A stretch of 64,000 nt of DNA from assembly GCA_964553045.1 (NCBI GenBank), contig CAZKJG010000012.1, forward strand, positions 1-64,000, in the 5' to 3' direction. Positions 56,197 through 64,000 of the stretch are shown piece by piece. Source of the stretch: JAWLEP01 sp964553045. GTDB taxonomy: Bacteria > Fermentibacterota > Fermentibacteria > Fermentibacterales > JCC-6. The translations under genes and the position numbers were made by a program. The notes below the pieces were generated by a model. That model searched no databases, had not been told where the DNA came from, and was given only the letters and a program-made list of their open reading frames with translations. The first letter of the stretch is position 1; each line of letters opens with the position of its first letter.

Positions 56197-56881
56197 TGCC
56201 GGCCACTTCGGTAAGGTAGGGCTGCAGGGCCACGCTGCGGTCGCAGACCCTGTCGGCCTGCGCCCTGTCGTGGGTGACCAGCAGGGCGGACATGCCCCTG
56301 TTGCGCGCCTCGGTTACGAATACGTCCTCCACGGAGCGCACGGACTCGGGGTCAAGGGCGCTGGTGGGCTCGTCGAGGAGCAGCACCTCCGGTTGAAGGA
56401 GCAGGGCCCGAACCAGGCATACCCGCTGCTGTTGCCCCACGCTGAGGGTACGGGCGGCCTGGGACATTCGGGACCGCGATACGCCGAACACGCCCAGCAG
56501 CTCCAACGCCCTCTCTCGCGGAAATGCCGATTCCCCGGAGCTATCGTACTGGAACGGCCGGGCCAGGTTCACCTCGACGGTTTCGTCCAGCAGCACCGGG
56601 GTCTGCTGTATGAGGACCACTTTGCGGCGGTAGGAGGGCCAGTCGCCGCCGGGCGCGGCTTTGCCCCGCAGCGCCACGCGCCCGGCCATCGGATCGATCA
56701 GGCCCGCCACGGTCCGCAGCAGCGTGGTCTTGCCGCAGCCGGAGGGGCCTGGCAGGGCGGTGAACTCGCCCTCCCGGACGCAGAGGTCCAGACCCTCGAT
56801 GAGGGGCTCGGAGTCCGTGGCCACCGAGAGGGATTGGAGTTCCAGAAGGCGCCGGCCGGCGCCCGCCGAGCCCTCCGACAT
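56189..56881 (-). CDS. fetA: ABC transporter ATP-binding protein, FetA-like
   Basis: A 230-residue ATPase: Walker A GPSGCGKTTLL, Q-loop in VVLIQQTPVLLDE, signature LSVGQQQRVCLVRALLL, Walker B VLLLDEPTSALDPES and the H-loop VTHDRAQAD. The start at 56881 overlaps the stop of the alanine racemase gene as TGATG; a longer ORF upstream lies in the wrong frame of that gene. It forms an exporter with FetB. Confidence 0.88.
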   Translation of the reverse strand: MSEGSAGAGRRLLELQSLSVATDSEPLIEGLDLCVREGEFTALPGPSGCGKTTLLRTVAGLIDPMAGRVALRGKAAPGGDWPSYRRKVVLIQQTPVLLDETVEVNLARPFQYDSSGESAFPRERALELLGVFGVSRSRMSQAARTLSVGQQQRVCLVRALLLQPEVLLLDEPTSALDPESVRSVEDVFVTEARNRGMSALLVTHDRAQADRVCDRSVALQPYLTEVAGNG

Positions 56882-58053
56882 CAGTCCACCACCACCCTGG
56901 GTATGCAGGCGGGCAGGCGGGTCAGCACCTCGTAGTTGGGGTTGCGGGTCATGTCGCTGAAGGAGCTGACCGATATGTGCGACCGTTTCTGCCGGCCTAT
57001 GAGCACCACCTCGTCCCCCTTGCGCACCTTGCCGTTCATGTCGGTTACGTCCACCAGCAGGGCGTTCATGTTCACGAGGCCCGCCACGTTCGCCCTCCTT
57101 CCGTGGACCAGCACGTAGCCCAGGTTGCTCATCGAGCGGGCGAAGCCGTGGTAGTAGCCTACCGGTACCGACGCCAGGACCCGTTCCCTGGTGGCCTGAC
57201 AGGACGTTCCGTAGCCTATGAACTCCCCGGCCCCCACCTTCTTCAGCGACATTACGCTGCTGCTCCACCGCATCACTCGCCGCAGCGGGCTTGCCCGCCG
57301 CTGACTCGGTGTCTGGCAGCAGTTCCGGATGTAGTGCATCTTGGTCTGCTCACTGGGCCAGAACCCGTACATGGCTATACCGGTTCGGACCATGTCCATC
57401 ACCGTCTCCGGGTAGGTCAGGGCCGCCGCGGAGCAGGCCGTATGCCTCAGCCCTGGATCCAGCCCCGCGGCCCGAACCGCCTCCAGAGCAACATCATAGC
57501 GCCTCTTCTGATCCTGAATGCGGAGGTAGTTGTTGACGCTCTCCGCACCGGCGTAGTGCGTGCATACCCCTGACAGCTCCAGAAGACCGGTGCTCTCCGC
57601 CATTATCTCCAGAGCCCGCCGCAGGTCCCCTCCGCCAAGGCCGGTGCGGTTCAGGCCGGTCTCCACCTCCAGGTGAACCAGGCCGGGCTTGCCCACCTTC
57701 TTGGCAGCGTTCCGGGCCGCCTCCAGACGGTGGATGTCGAATACGTAGAAGGAGACACCGTGCTCCACCGCCCAGGGAATCGCCTCTCCCTCTACGTGGC
57801 CCATGATCATCACGTGCGTGGAGTCGCGCCGCCTGCTGGCAACCGCCCTGACCGCCTCGGACGCGCTGTACACGGAGAAGTGCCCGAGGCCGCACTCCTC
57901 GGCCATGGGGAGGAAGGACTCTATGCCATGGCCGTAGGCGTTGCCCTTGATGACGCAGCTCAGCACCGGATGGGGGCCCACCTGCCTTCTCATGAAGCGG
58001 AAGTTCCTCTTGAGCGCCCGGCGACTTAGCTCGATGACCGAGGTGTCGAACAT
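56881..58053 (-). CDS. alr: Alanine racemase
   Basis: A 390-residue PLP enzyme giving D-alanine for peptidoglycan. The PLP Lys is in CVIKGNAYGHG, and the conserved LEVETGLNRTGL supports the fold. The second catalytic residue (Tyr) is likely in GAGEFIGYGTSC, which resembles the family's VSYGRTY segment. NMNALLVDVTDM is the conserved MCMDQ-type motif in altered form. Coupled to fetA by a TGATG overlap. A second, different PLP racemase lies at 20898-21980. Confidence 0.85.
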   Translation of the reverse strand: MFDTSVIELSRRALKRNFRFMRRQVGPHPVLSCVIKGNAYGHGIESFLPMAEECGLGHFSVYSASEAVRAVASRRRDSTHVMIMGHVEGEAIPWAVEHGVSFYVFDIHRLEAARNAAKKVGKPGLVHLEVETGLNRTGLGGGDLRRALEIMAESTGLLELSGVCTHYAGAESVNNYLRIQDQKRRYDVALEAVRAAGLDPGLRHTACSAAALTYPETVMDMVRTGIAMYGFWPSEQTKMHYIRNCCQTPSQRRASPLRRVMRWSSSVMSLKKVGAGEFIGYGTSCQATRERVLASVPVGYYHGFARSMSNLGYVLVHGRRANVAGLVNMNALLVDVTDMNGKVRKGDEVVLIGRQKRSHISVSSFSDMTRNPNYEVLTRLPACIPRVVVD

Positions 58054-58056
58054 AGC

Positions 58057-59202
58057 CTAGCCGCCCGACGCGGAGCGTCGCAGGAGCTCCTCGCCCAGCC
58101 CGGCTCCGGCGGGTATGAGGCCGTCGGGGAAATCGTAGCCGCTGCTGTGCAGGGGAGGATGGTCCGGGCCGGCCCCCAGGCCGAACAGGGCTCCTCCGAA
58201 GCGGCCGGTAAAGTGGCCGAAGTCCTCCGACCAGGGAAACGGCGACGGAGGCTCTACAACTTCCATCCCCAGGCTCGCGGCCGTTTTCCGCACCTGCAGG
58301 GCCGCCCTGGGTTTGTTGATGGTTACCGGAAACTCCTGCTTCCATGAGATCCGGACGTCCAGGTCCGCCGGGCGGGCCACCGACTCGGCCAGTCTGGCGG
58401 CCGCCTCGACCAGCCGTTCCATCACCTCTTCTGAGTATGTGCGAAGGGTGGCCATCACCACAGCTTCCCCCGGCGTGGTTCCGAAGGCCTCGGTTCCCAG
58501 CCGGGCGTGGATGACTGTAGCCTTTGAGGGTTCATCCAGCGCGGCCGCTGTCTGGGGGAGGGCCGAGATTCCCGAAATCAGGCCCGCCACCGCCTGGGCG
58601 GGCCCGCGGGCAAGGTGGGGCTCCGCCGCATGGGCCGACTCGCCCAACAGCTCCACCGACATCCCCCGCGAGGCGGAGGCGAAGCAGCCCTCTCTGACTA
58701 TCACCGCCCTGCTGGGAAAGCCGGGAAGGTTGTGCAGGGCAAAAGCCCTGTCCGGCCGCAGCGGACCGAAGGCCCCGTCATCGAGAACGAGGGCGGCGCC
58801 CTCGCCTGTCTCCTCGGCGGGCTGGAAGAGCAGGACCGCCTCACCCCGCTGCGGCGGGGCGGCCGCCAGCCTCTCGGCAACACCGCACAGTATTGCCATG
58901 TGGCCGTCGTGGCCGCACTTGTGGGCCACTCCAGGTGTCCGGGAAACGTATTCGGCGTCTATGGTGTCCGGAATGGGCAGGGCGTCCATGTCGGCGCGCA
59001 GAAGAACTCTCGGCCCCGGGTCGGAGCCGGTGAACGATACGGCGAGGCCGTGGCCCCCGAGGTTCGTGACAAGACGTCCGCCCTCCAGGGCGCCAAGAAA
59101 CCGGACCAGCTCCGCCGCCGTGGACTCCTCGCGATGGGAGAGCTCGGCGATGGAGTGCAGCCGGTGTCGAAGCCTTGCAAGACGGTCCACAGCCACCTCC
59201 AT
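58057..59202 (-). CDS. M20-family amidohydrolase
   Basis: A 381-residue zinc or manganese hydrolase of the hippurate/IAA-amino-acid hydrolase group: LLRADMDALPIP, AHKCGHDGHMAIL, VLLFQPAEETGEGA with the catalytic Glu-Glu, and GLGAGPDHPPLHSSGYDFPD at the C-terminus. The longer start at 59286 would leave no room for a promoter after the terminator at 59306-59337. GTG 59190 after GGAGGTGG is an alternative to ATG 59202. It stops 3 bp before the racemase start, so a D-amino-acid or N-acyl-amino-acid link to alr is possible. Confidence 0.82.
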   Translation of the reverse strand: MEVAVDRLARLRHRLHSIAELSHREESTAAELVRFLGALEGGRLVTNLGGHGLAVSFTGSDPGPRVLLRADMDALPIPDTIDAEYVSRTPGVAHKCGHDGHMAILCGVAERLAAAPPQRGEAVLLFQPAEETGEGAALVLDDGAFGPLRPDRAFALHNLPGFPSRAVIVREGCFASASRGMSVELLGESAHAAEPHLARGPAQAVAGLISGISALPQTAAALDEPSKATVIHARLGTEAFGTTPGEAVVMATLRTYSEEVMERLVEAAARLAESVARPADLDVRISWKQEFPVTINKPRAALQVRKTAASLGMEVVEPPSPFPWSEDFGHFTGRFGGALFGLGAGPDHPPLHSSGYDFPDGLIPAGAGLGEELLRRSASGG

Positions 59203-59305
59203 CTCGGCGTGAAGCGGTAGGAGCCGACGGCTGGCCTCACCGCCTTCGGGTGAGGAGAAGCTAGGGGAAAAGGGCCGAGGCCTCAACCCCCACGCCGGGA
59301 GAAGG

Positions 59306-59337
59306 AAAAGGCCCCGGGACTCGAAAGCCCCGGGGCC
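59306..59337 (-). terminator. Rho-independent terminator of the C25 peptidase gene
   Basis: GGCCCCGGG pairs with its complement over a 9-nt loop (59310-59337), and on the minus strand TTTTCC follows (59309-59304). Confidence 0.85.
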
Positions 59338-59353
59338 GGTCCGTCCCGGCCGT

Positions 59354-61372
59354 CTACCGGAGGATAACCACCCTCTGGCTGGCCGTGCCCAGGTCGGTGC
59401 GCAGAAGGACGTTGTAGCATCCGGCGGGAAGCCTCTCGCCCTGCATCTGGGCGGATCCCTGGCCGGCTGGCAGCTGGCCTGCGGCCAGCGTGCGTACCCT
59501 CCTGCCGCTCATGTCGTAGACCGCGAGTTCTCCGGTGGCCGCAGCGGGAAGGCTGTAGCCTACCGAGAAAGCGCCCGGCGCCGGGTTGGGCGTGGGAGCC
59601 GCCAGCGATACCGCCGAGGGTGCCTCCGGCTCCGGAGTCTCCACACCGGTCTGGCCGGTTACGAACATCAGTGCCGGGTCACCCAGGAGGTTGTTCTCCT
59701 GCAGGACCCAGTGCTGGTAGGACATCCCCCCGGAAGCCTTGAAGGCATCCTTGCCCAGGGCGTGGGTGACGCCGATCTCGTACTGCTGCTCCTCGAACAG
59801 CTGCTGGGCAACGTAGTAGTTGAGCCACTCCGAGGGGCCCATGCTGGGAGGAGAGCCCCAGCCGTTGTCGGAGTTGAACATGTTGGCCACCGTGCCGCCG
59901 TTGGGGGCCAGCATAAGCCTCTCCGCCAGTGAGGCGGCGCTGAGCTTGCCGGCCAGGCAGGCGATGGAGTGCACCACGGGCAGCATGTCTATGTTGGTGA
60001 GCTGGGTGTAGTTGCTGGTGGTGATCATGTCCTGGGGCGAGTAGTACCAGAAGACTCCGTTGGTGTAGCCGTGACCGGTGGGCTGGAAGTAGGCCACCCC
60101 GTCGTTGAGGATGTCTATCTGGTTGTTGGGATGGCTTCCGCCCAGGCTCTCGTAGAGCTTGTGGGCCGTCCAGCCGGCGGGCAGCATGGCGGCCACCTCG
60201 TCGCATATGGTGGCGCCCGTGTAGCTGTACTCGGGCCACAGAACGGCTCCACAGAAGAGGGCCGACTCGTACCACTCGCCGGTGTCGGTGCCGTCCTCGT
60301 AGGAGACGGTCTTGTCGACCATGGTACTGACCCAGGAGGAGTTGTCGGCTGAGAAGCGGCCCACGTAGATGTCGGAGTAGTAGTCCAGTCCGTCGCCGTT
60401 CTCACCGTAGTTGTGGTCGCCGTCGCCGTCCCATGTTCCGTCGAGGTCGCTGTAGTAGAGGTCGGCGGTGGAGTTGAGGGTATTGCCGTAGACGGAGAGC
60501 TTGGATATCCGGGTCGTCTCTCCGTAGTCCCCGACGATCAGGGCATAGACCAGCCCGTGGTTCTCGTAGCCGTCGATGAGGAAGTTGCGGATCTGCTCCT
60601 GTGTGTCCCAGCCGTCGTAGTTGTCGTAGATGTACTGCAGGTCTACGAACTCCGCGCCGCCGGCGGTTACGGCCCGGTGATCGACCAGAGGCTGCAGCTC
60701 GTCCTGCATGTCGGCGTCGGCCACCACGATCCAGGGCGCCCAGTCCTTACCGGTGTCGGTGACGGCGGGAGCGCAGGCTGCGATGTCCTGGGGATTGGAG
60801 ACCATGCTCTCCAGGCCCGGCCTGGCCGTTGCCACCTGCTGGGGGGAGAGGGTGAGCTGGGGTGCATCGGACGGGCCGTACTCCAGCACGATCTCGCCGC
60901 CGGCCAGCACCTCGAGGGCGCCGGTATCGGTGTTGTAGCGGAAGGGCGAGAGGGTGTAGGATCCGACCATGAACCCGGTCTTGCGGCCGGTTTGGAAATC
61001 CACCACGGGAGAGGAGGGATAGAGACCGCCCTCCAGCCAGGCGTCGCCGTACAGGTAATCGCCCGGCTCCTCGCCTATGGGCGCGATTCTCACCGTGGCC
61101 AGGTTGAAGCGTCCCATGCTCCGGAAGCTGGGGTTCTCCACCCATACATCTGTCAGCTCGGTGCCCTGGGGAAGAACGTAGGCCCTACCCACGCCGGGCA
61201 GATCGGGAGCGCCCTCGGGAAACACCGTACGGGCCCCGGGAAGGTGTATCCTGTCCAGGCCGTCCATCTTGACGACCCTGGCATCCAGGCAAATGTCGTC
61301 GACGGGCACGCGGATCTGACCGGCGGCTGCAACCGCGGCGAGCGCGAGTCCCGCAAAAAGAGCGAATCGCAT
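59354..61372 (-). CDS. Gingipain-type C25 cysteine peptidase with sorting tail
   Basis: A 672-residue secreted protein: signal peptide (FALFAGLALAAVAAAG), propeptide (about 25-200), and a C25 domain with WIVVADADMQDELQPLVDHR, YALIVGDYGE, the catalytic His in FQPTGHGYTNGVF and the Cys in VVHSIACLAGKLS. The last about 75 residues are the FlgD-like/T9SS-like domain (PTPNPAPGAFSVGYSLP, LAVYDMSGRRVRTL, ending ASQRVVILR). C25 peptidases act outside the cell; some relatives (PorU) are sortases of the type IX system. Which of the two applies cannot be told here. ATG 61372 is followed by a good signal peptide. Confidence 0.82.
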   Translation of the reverse strand: MRFALFAGLALAAVAAAGQIRVPVDDICLDARVVKMDGLDRIHLPGARTVFPEGAPDLPGVGRAYVLPQGTELTDVWVENPSFRSMGRFNLATVRIAPIGEEPGDYLYGDAWLEGGLYPSSPVVDFQTGRKTGFMVGSYTLSPFRYNTDTGALEVLAGGEIVLEYGPSDAPQLTLSPQQVATARPGLESMVSNPQDIAACAPAVTDTGKDWAPWIVVADADMQDELQPLVDHRAVTAGGAEFVDLQYIYDNYDGWDTQEQIRNFLIDGYENHGLVYALIVGDYGETTRISKLSVYGNTLNSTADLYYSDLDGTWDGDGDHNYGENGDGLDYYSDIYVGRFSADNSSWVSTMVDKTVSYEDGTDTGEWYESALFCGAVLWPEYSYTGATICDEVAAMLPAGWTAHKLYESLGGSHPNNQIDILNDGVAYFQPTGHGYTNGVFWYYSPQDMITTSNYTQLTNIDMLPVVHSIACLAGKLSAASLAERLMLAPNGGTVANMFNSDNGWGSPPSMGPSEWLNYYVAQQLFEEQQYEIGVTHALGKDAFKASGGMSYQHWVLQENNLLGDPALMFVTGQTGVETPEPEAPSAVSLAAPTPNPAPGAFSVGYSLPAAATGELAVYDMSGRRVRTLAAGQLPAGQGSAQMQGERLPAGCYNVLLRTDLGTASQRVVILR

Positions 61373-61442
61373 CTCTACCTCCGTTCGTTCATGTGATCAG
61401 AAAGTCCTTTTTTCAGCCCGCAGCGGGGAAGAATCGTGGGCT

Positions 61443-61448
61443 ATTATA
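61443..61448 (-). promoter_or_regulatory. Candidate -10 box for the C25 peptidase gene
   Basis: A perfect TATAAT on the minus strand, about 70 bp before the ATG at 61372. No matching -35 was found at 16-18 bp, so a regulator-dependent promoter is possible. Confidence 0.3.
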
Positions 61449-61554
61449 TAGATGCTGTCAGTCTACTCTAACATATGAGCACACTCGGGTAAAGAATTGG
61501 TCTTTTCATATGTCGAACCCGGGCCGCGCCAAATCCGTTCCCCGCCCGCCGCGG

Positions 61555-61584
61555 TTGACACTGCCGGTCACATGTGTTTAGTTG
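61555..61584 (+). promoter_or_regulatory. Candidate promoter of the amino-acid permease gene
   Basis: Perfect -35 TTGACA (61555-61560). The -10 is weak (TAGTTG with an 18-bp spacer, or TTAGTT with 17). It lies 76 bp before ATG 61636 in an AT-rich 260-bp divergent region that otherwise holds no gene. Confidence 0.35.
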
Positions 61585-61635
61585 AAATTGCATAGTTCAT
61601 TCATCAAATTAAAGAGAAATCCAACGGGAGGTGCC

Positions 61636-63216
61636 ATGTCCCCGAACAAGGGTGTCATCTTTACCCGAAGGGCCTCCGGCCTGGTCCGTGAGCTGTCCTG
61701 GTTCGACGTCTTCATCTTCGTGGTGGCCGGGCCGGCGGCTTCCGGCGTCACCTTCTACTCGGTGTCGACCGCCGCAGACTACCCGGGAGCGAGCCTTCCC
61801 CTGGCGTTTCTGATCGGCCTGGCCGTGTTCCTTCCCATAACGCTTCTGGTTGCGATCACGTCCGCCACCATGCCCCGTTCGGGCGGTTTGTACATAGCGG
61901 TCAGCCGGGTTCTGGGGCCCACCATGGGCTACCTGAGCGCCTGGCTTCTGTTCATAGGCTACGGCATATCCAGCGGAGTACTGGGGTACATAGTGGTGGG
62001 CCTGATGGGCTCGGCCTTCTCCACTGCGGCGCTCAGCAGCGGAATCGAATGGCTGGCCTCGGTGGGCCAGGTCATGCAGACGCCCCACTGGCAGCTGGTG
62101 GGAGGCTTCATCTGGGTGTGCCTGTTCTGGCTCATAGCCTACAAGGGCATACGGAAGGTGAAGAACATCATGAGGGCCATGTTCTTCATACCCCTGGTGG
62201 GCACTGCCATAGCGGTGGTCTGGTTCCTGGCGACCGGCGGCATGCCGGGTGTGGCCGAGAGCTTCAACTCCACCTGGGGAGCGGGCACCTTCGAAGCCAT
62301 AATGCAGCGGGCGTCCGACCTTGGCCTGCAGGATAGCGCCTTCAGCTTCGGTGAGACCATACGGTCGCTGATCGTGGTGGTCTGGGCATACGCCAGCATC
62401 ACCATCATCAACTACGCCGGCGGCGAGGTCAAAACGCCCAAGACCAGCATGATAAGAGGCTTCACCATAGGCACGGCCTTCGTGGGCATGATGTACGTGG
62501 TGATAGTCCTCTCCACCTACAGCGCCTTCGGCGATTTCATCACCTCCTACGACTTCCTGTACGACAACCACCCGGAGGTGCTGGAGGAGCTGATGGGCGG
62601 CCTGGTGCAGCCGTCGGTTCCCTTCTACTTCATGGCGGTAGCCGGCAACGTATGGTTCGGCCTGGTGGTGGCTGTCAGCATAGCCCTGTGGTTCGCCAAC
62701 TCCATTCTGCCGGGTTTCCTGGCCAACTCGCGTCTGGCCTTCGCCATGTCCATGGACAAGTCCTTCCCCAAGGCCCTTTCCGCCGTGAACCGGAGAACCG
62801 GCTCGCCGACCAACGCCGTCCACCTCAACGCCGCTTTCTGCATAGTCGGCGTACTGATCATGATGCTCTCGGTGGACGTTATACTGGCCATACTCACGCT
62901 GACCACGTTCTTCATCTTCTGGCCCTACGGCCTGGCTACGATGCTGCTCCCATATCACAAGCCCGAGATCTACGACCGCTCTCCGGTGCAGTGGAGCCTG
63001 TTCGGCGTGCCCGTGATCAGCATACTGGGCTGCTTCGCATTTCTGGTGGGCTGGTTTTTCATCTACCTGTCCATCCGCAACTTCGATCCGGTAGTCATGC
63101 TCACCCTGATAGGCGTGATGCTGGCCGGTCTTGTTGTGTATCTGGTGCAGCAGTCCAAGAACCGCCGCGAGGGCGTGGACGTGAGCAAGATCTACTCCCA
63201 GATACCCCCCGAATAG
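61636..63216 (+). CDS. APC-superfamily amino-acid permease
   Basis: A 526-residue membrane protein with 12 or so transmembrane helices of the APC superfamily: FDVFIFVVAGPAASGVTFYS (unwound TM1), ITSATMPRSGGLYIAVSRVLG, YASITIINYAGGEVKTPKTS, and a late MSMDKSFPKALSAVNRRTGSP loop. It is likely a H+ or exchange-driven amino-acid transporter. ATG 61636 has RBS GGGAGGTG; the in-frame ATG at 61582 has none. The phosphoesterase gene follows after 15 bp. Confidence 0.85.
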   Translation: MSPNKGVIFTRRASGLVRELSWFDVFIFVVAGPAASGVTFYSVSTAADYPGASLPLAFLIGLAVFLPITLLVAITSATMPRSGGLYIAVSRVLGPTMGYLSAWLLFIGYGISSGVLGYIVVGLMGSAFSTAALSSGIEWLASVGQVMQTPHWQLVGGFIWVCLFWLIAYKGIRKVKNIMRAMFFIPLVGTAIAVVWFLATGGMPGVAESFNSTWGAGTFEAIMQRASDLGLQDSAFSFGETIRSLIVVVWAYASITIINYAGGEVKTPKTSMIRGFTIGTAFVGMMYVVIVLSTYSAFGDFITSYDFLYDNHPEVLEELMGGLVQPSVPFYFMAVAGNVWFGLVVAVSIALWFANSILPGFLANSRLAFAMSMDKSFPKALSAVNRRTGSPTNAVHLNAAFCIVGVLIMMLSVDVILAILTLTTFFIFWPYGLATMLLPYHKPEIYDRSPVQWSLFGVPVISILGCFAFLVGWFFIYLSIRNFDPVVMLTLIGVMLAGLVVYLVQQSKNRREGVDVSKIYSQIPPE

Positions 63217-63231
63217 AGAGGTGACGCAGGC

Positions 63232-64000
63232 TTGGGCAGAATCTTCTTCTCGGTAGACGTGCACGGTGCGGAGAGCGTGTGGAGGAAATGGCTCCGGGTG
63301 CCGGAGCTTTACGACGCCGACGCGCTCTTGTTGTGCGGAGACCTCACCGGTAAGTCCCTGGTCCCCATCATCGACCAGGGCGGCGGCAAGTGGGAGGCCT
63401 TCTACTTCGGAAAGAACTGGACCCTGGAGGAGGGCAGCGAGCTGGACGAGATGGAGAAGCGCATTCGGGACGCCGGCGCCTACACGCTCCGCTGCGCCCC
63501 CGACAGGGTGGAGGAGCTTCAGAACGACCCGCAGGGGCTGGAAGCCCTGATGATGGGAATGATAAAGGACAGGATGGCCAGCTGGATGGAGATGCTGATA
63601 GACAAGGTGGACCTCAACAGCATCGACGCCATCGTAATGCCGGGGAACGACGACGACTGGGAGGTCGACGACGTGATCAGGTCCTTCGGCGACCGGGGCG
63701 TACGCTGGTGCCTGGACGGGCCCGTGGAGGTCCTGGGTGCTCCCATGGTCAGCCTGGACTACGTGAACCCCACCCCCTGGGACACGCCCCGCGAGGACGG
63801 CGAACGGGGTCTGAAGAAACGGATCAAGAAGCTGGTGAAGCAGCTCGACGATCCGGGCAGGGCCATCTTCAACTTCCACGCCCCTCCCAAGGGGACCATG
63901 CTCGACCTGGCCCCGGAGCTGGACGCCAGCAAGAAGCCGGTAACCATCGCCGGACAGGTGAACTTCGTGCACGTGGGCAGCGAGTCGGTTGCCTGGGCCA
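63232..64000 (+). CDS. Metallophosphoesterase, 3' end cut by the window
   Basis: The first 256 codons of a calcineurin-like phosphoesterase. TTG 63232 follows GAGAGGTGACGCAGG. Metal motifs: SVDVHG (Asp-x-His), CGDLTGK (Gly-Asp), MPGNDDDW in place of Gly-Asn-His-Asp, and FNFHAPPKGT with HVGSES toward the C-terminus. No signal peptide. The reading frame stays open to base 64000. It probably belongs to the permease operon. The substrate is unknown. Confidence 0.75.
   Translation, partial: MGRIFFSVDVHGAESVWRKWLRVPELYDADALLLCGDLTGKSLVPIIDQGGGKWEAFYFGKNWTLEEGSELDEMEKRIRDAGAYTLRCAPDRVEELQNDPQGLEALMMGMIKDRMASWMEMLIDKVDLNSIDAIVMPGNDDDWEVDDVIRSFGDRGVRWCLDGPVEVLGAPMVSLDYVNPTPWDTPREDGERGLKKRIKKLVKQLDDPGRAIFNFHAPPKGTMLDLAPELDASKKPVTIAGQVNFVHVGSESVAWA

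Noticed and set aside
56882..57268. N-terminal extension of the FetA-like ATPase to 57268
   Set aside because: The extension lies in another frame of the alanine racemase gene and is Arg/Gly-rich; ATG 56881 with the TGATG overlap is the true start.
61609..63972. 787-codon open frame antisense to the permease and phosphoesterase genes
   Set aside because: His/Gly/Val-rich composition typical of GC-rich antisense shadows; the plus strand encodes two recognisable families.
1..64000. CRISPR arrays, rRNA genes, prophage or integrase/attachment sites
   Set aside because: No direct-repeat/spacer series, rRNA-like stretch, integrase or tRNA-end duplication was seen on either strand.

Overview
The window looks like chromosome from a Gram-negative, high-GC, fermentative bacterium. 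I would place it in an uncultivated lineage near the FCB superphylum (Fermentibacteria- or Eisenbacteria-like). The reasons are the many lipoproteins and Sec-secreted proteins, a TonB-dependent receptor, C-terminal FlgD-like Ig sorting tails ending in short motifs such as VIR, IIR or ILR, a gingipain-type C25 peptidase and a Na+-pumping decarboxylase. Isoleucine ATA and arginine AGG codons are common despite the high GC. The taxonomic call is inference; there is no rRNA in the window.

Layout. 1-2.1 kb: the end of an ISL3-type insertion sequence, then a nucleotidyltransferase/winged-helix gene pair behind a good sigma70-like promoter. 2.3-3.1 kb: a double-rhodanese lipoprotein. 10.35-3.1 kb (minus strand): one long operon for methylmalonyl-CoA metabolism (B12-binding mutase subunit, MeaB, epimerase, carboxyltransferase, gamma/delta-type membrane subunit, biotin carrier, Na+ pump beta), ending in an NAD-dependent sugar epimerase and a TrmH-type methylase. 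10.5-22 kb: housekeeping and stress genes (PRPP synthetase, TadA-like deaminase, Xaa-Pro peptidase, nitroreductase, Hsp20, TldD/PmbA pair, GNAT acetyltransferase coupled to an ornithine/alanine-racemase-like enzyme). 22-37 kb: cell-surface proteins (beta-propeller, TonB receptor plus lipoprotein, S41-like protein, and a five-gene plus-strand run containing several apparently inactivated enzymes). 37-43.4 kb: sulfatase-fold lipoprotein, TPR membrane protein, tRNA-Ser(CGA), endonuclease III-like protein and a giant GNAT fusion.

43.5-47.8 kb is the most unusual part: four consecutive genes encode exported proteins carrying two to four [4Fe-4S] ferredoxin motifs each. Two of them have the ferredoxin modules apparently inserted inside a fibronectin-III-like domain. 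They are followed by a predicted outer-membrane beta-barrel and a DsbD/CcdA/UreH-like membrane protein rich in CxxC motifs. A NapH-like polytopic Fe-S protein with a duplicated Cys-rich exported module lies about 4 kb further on. I interpret this as a candidate extracytoplasmic or extracellular ferredoxin electron-transfer system.

47.9-64 kb: a CitD-CitE fusion, an Na+-dependent transporter with a duplicated YHS-like insertion in its external loop, a secreted protein gene interrupted by an in-frame TGA, tRNA-Asp, a Spy/CpxP-like protein, FetAB-type metal exporter, alanine racemase, M20 hydrolase, C25 peptidase, amino-acid permease, and a metallophosphoesterase cut by the window end. No CRISPR array, rRNA or complete mobile element was seen.
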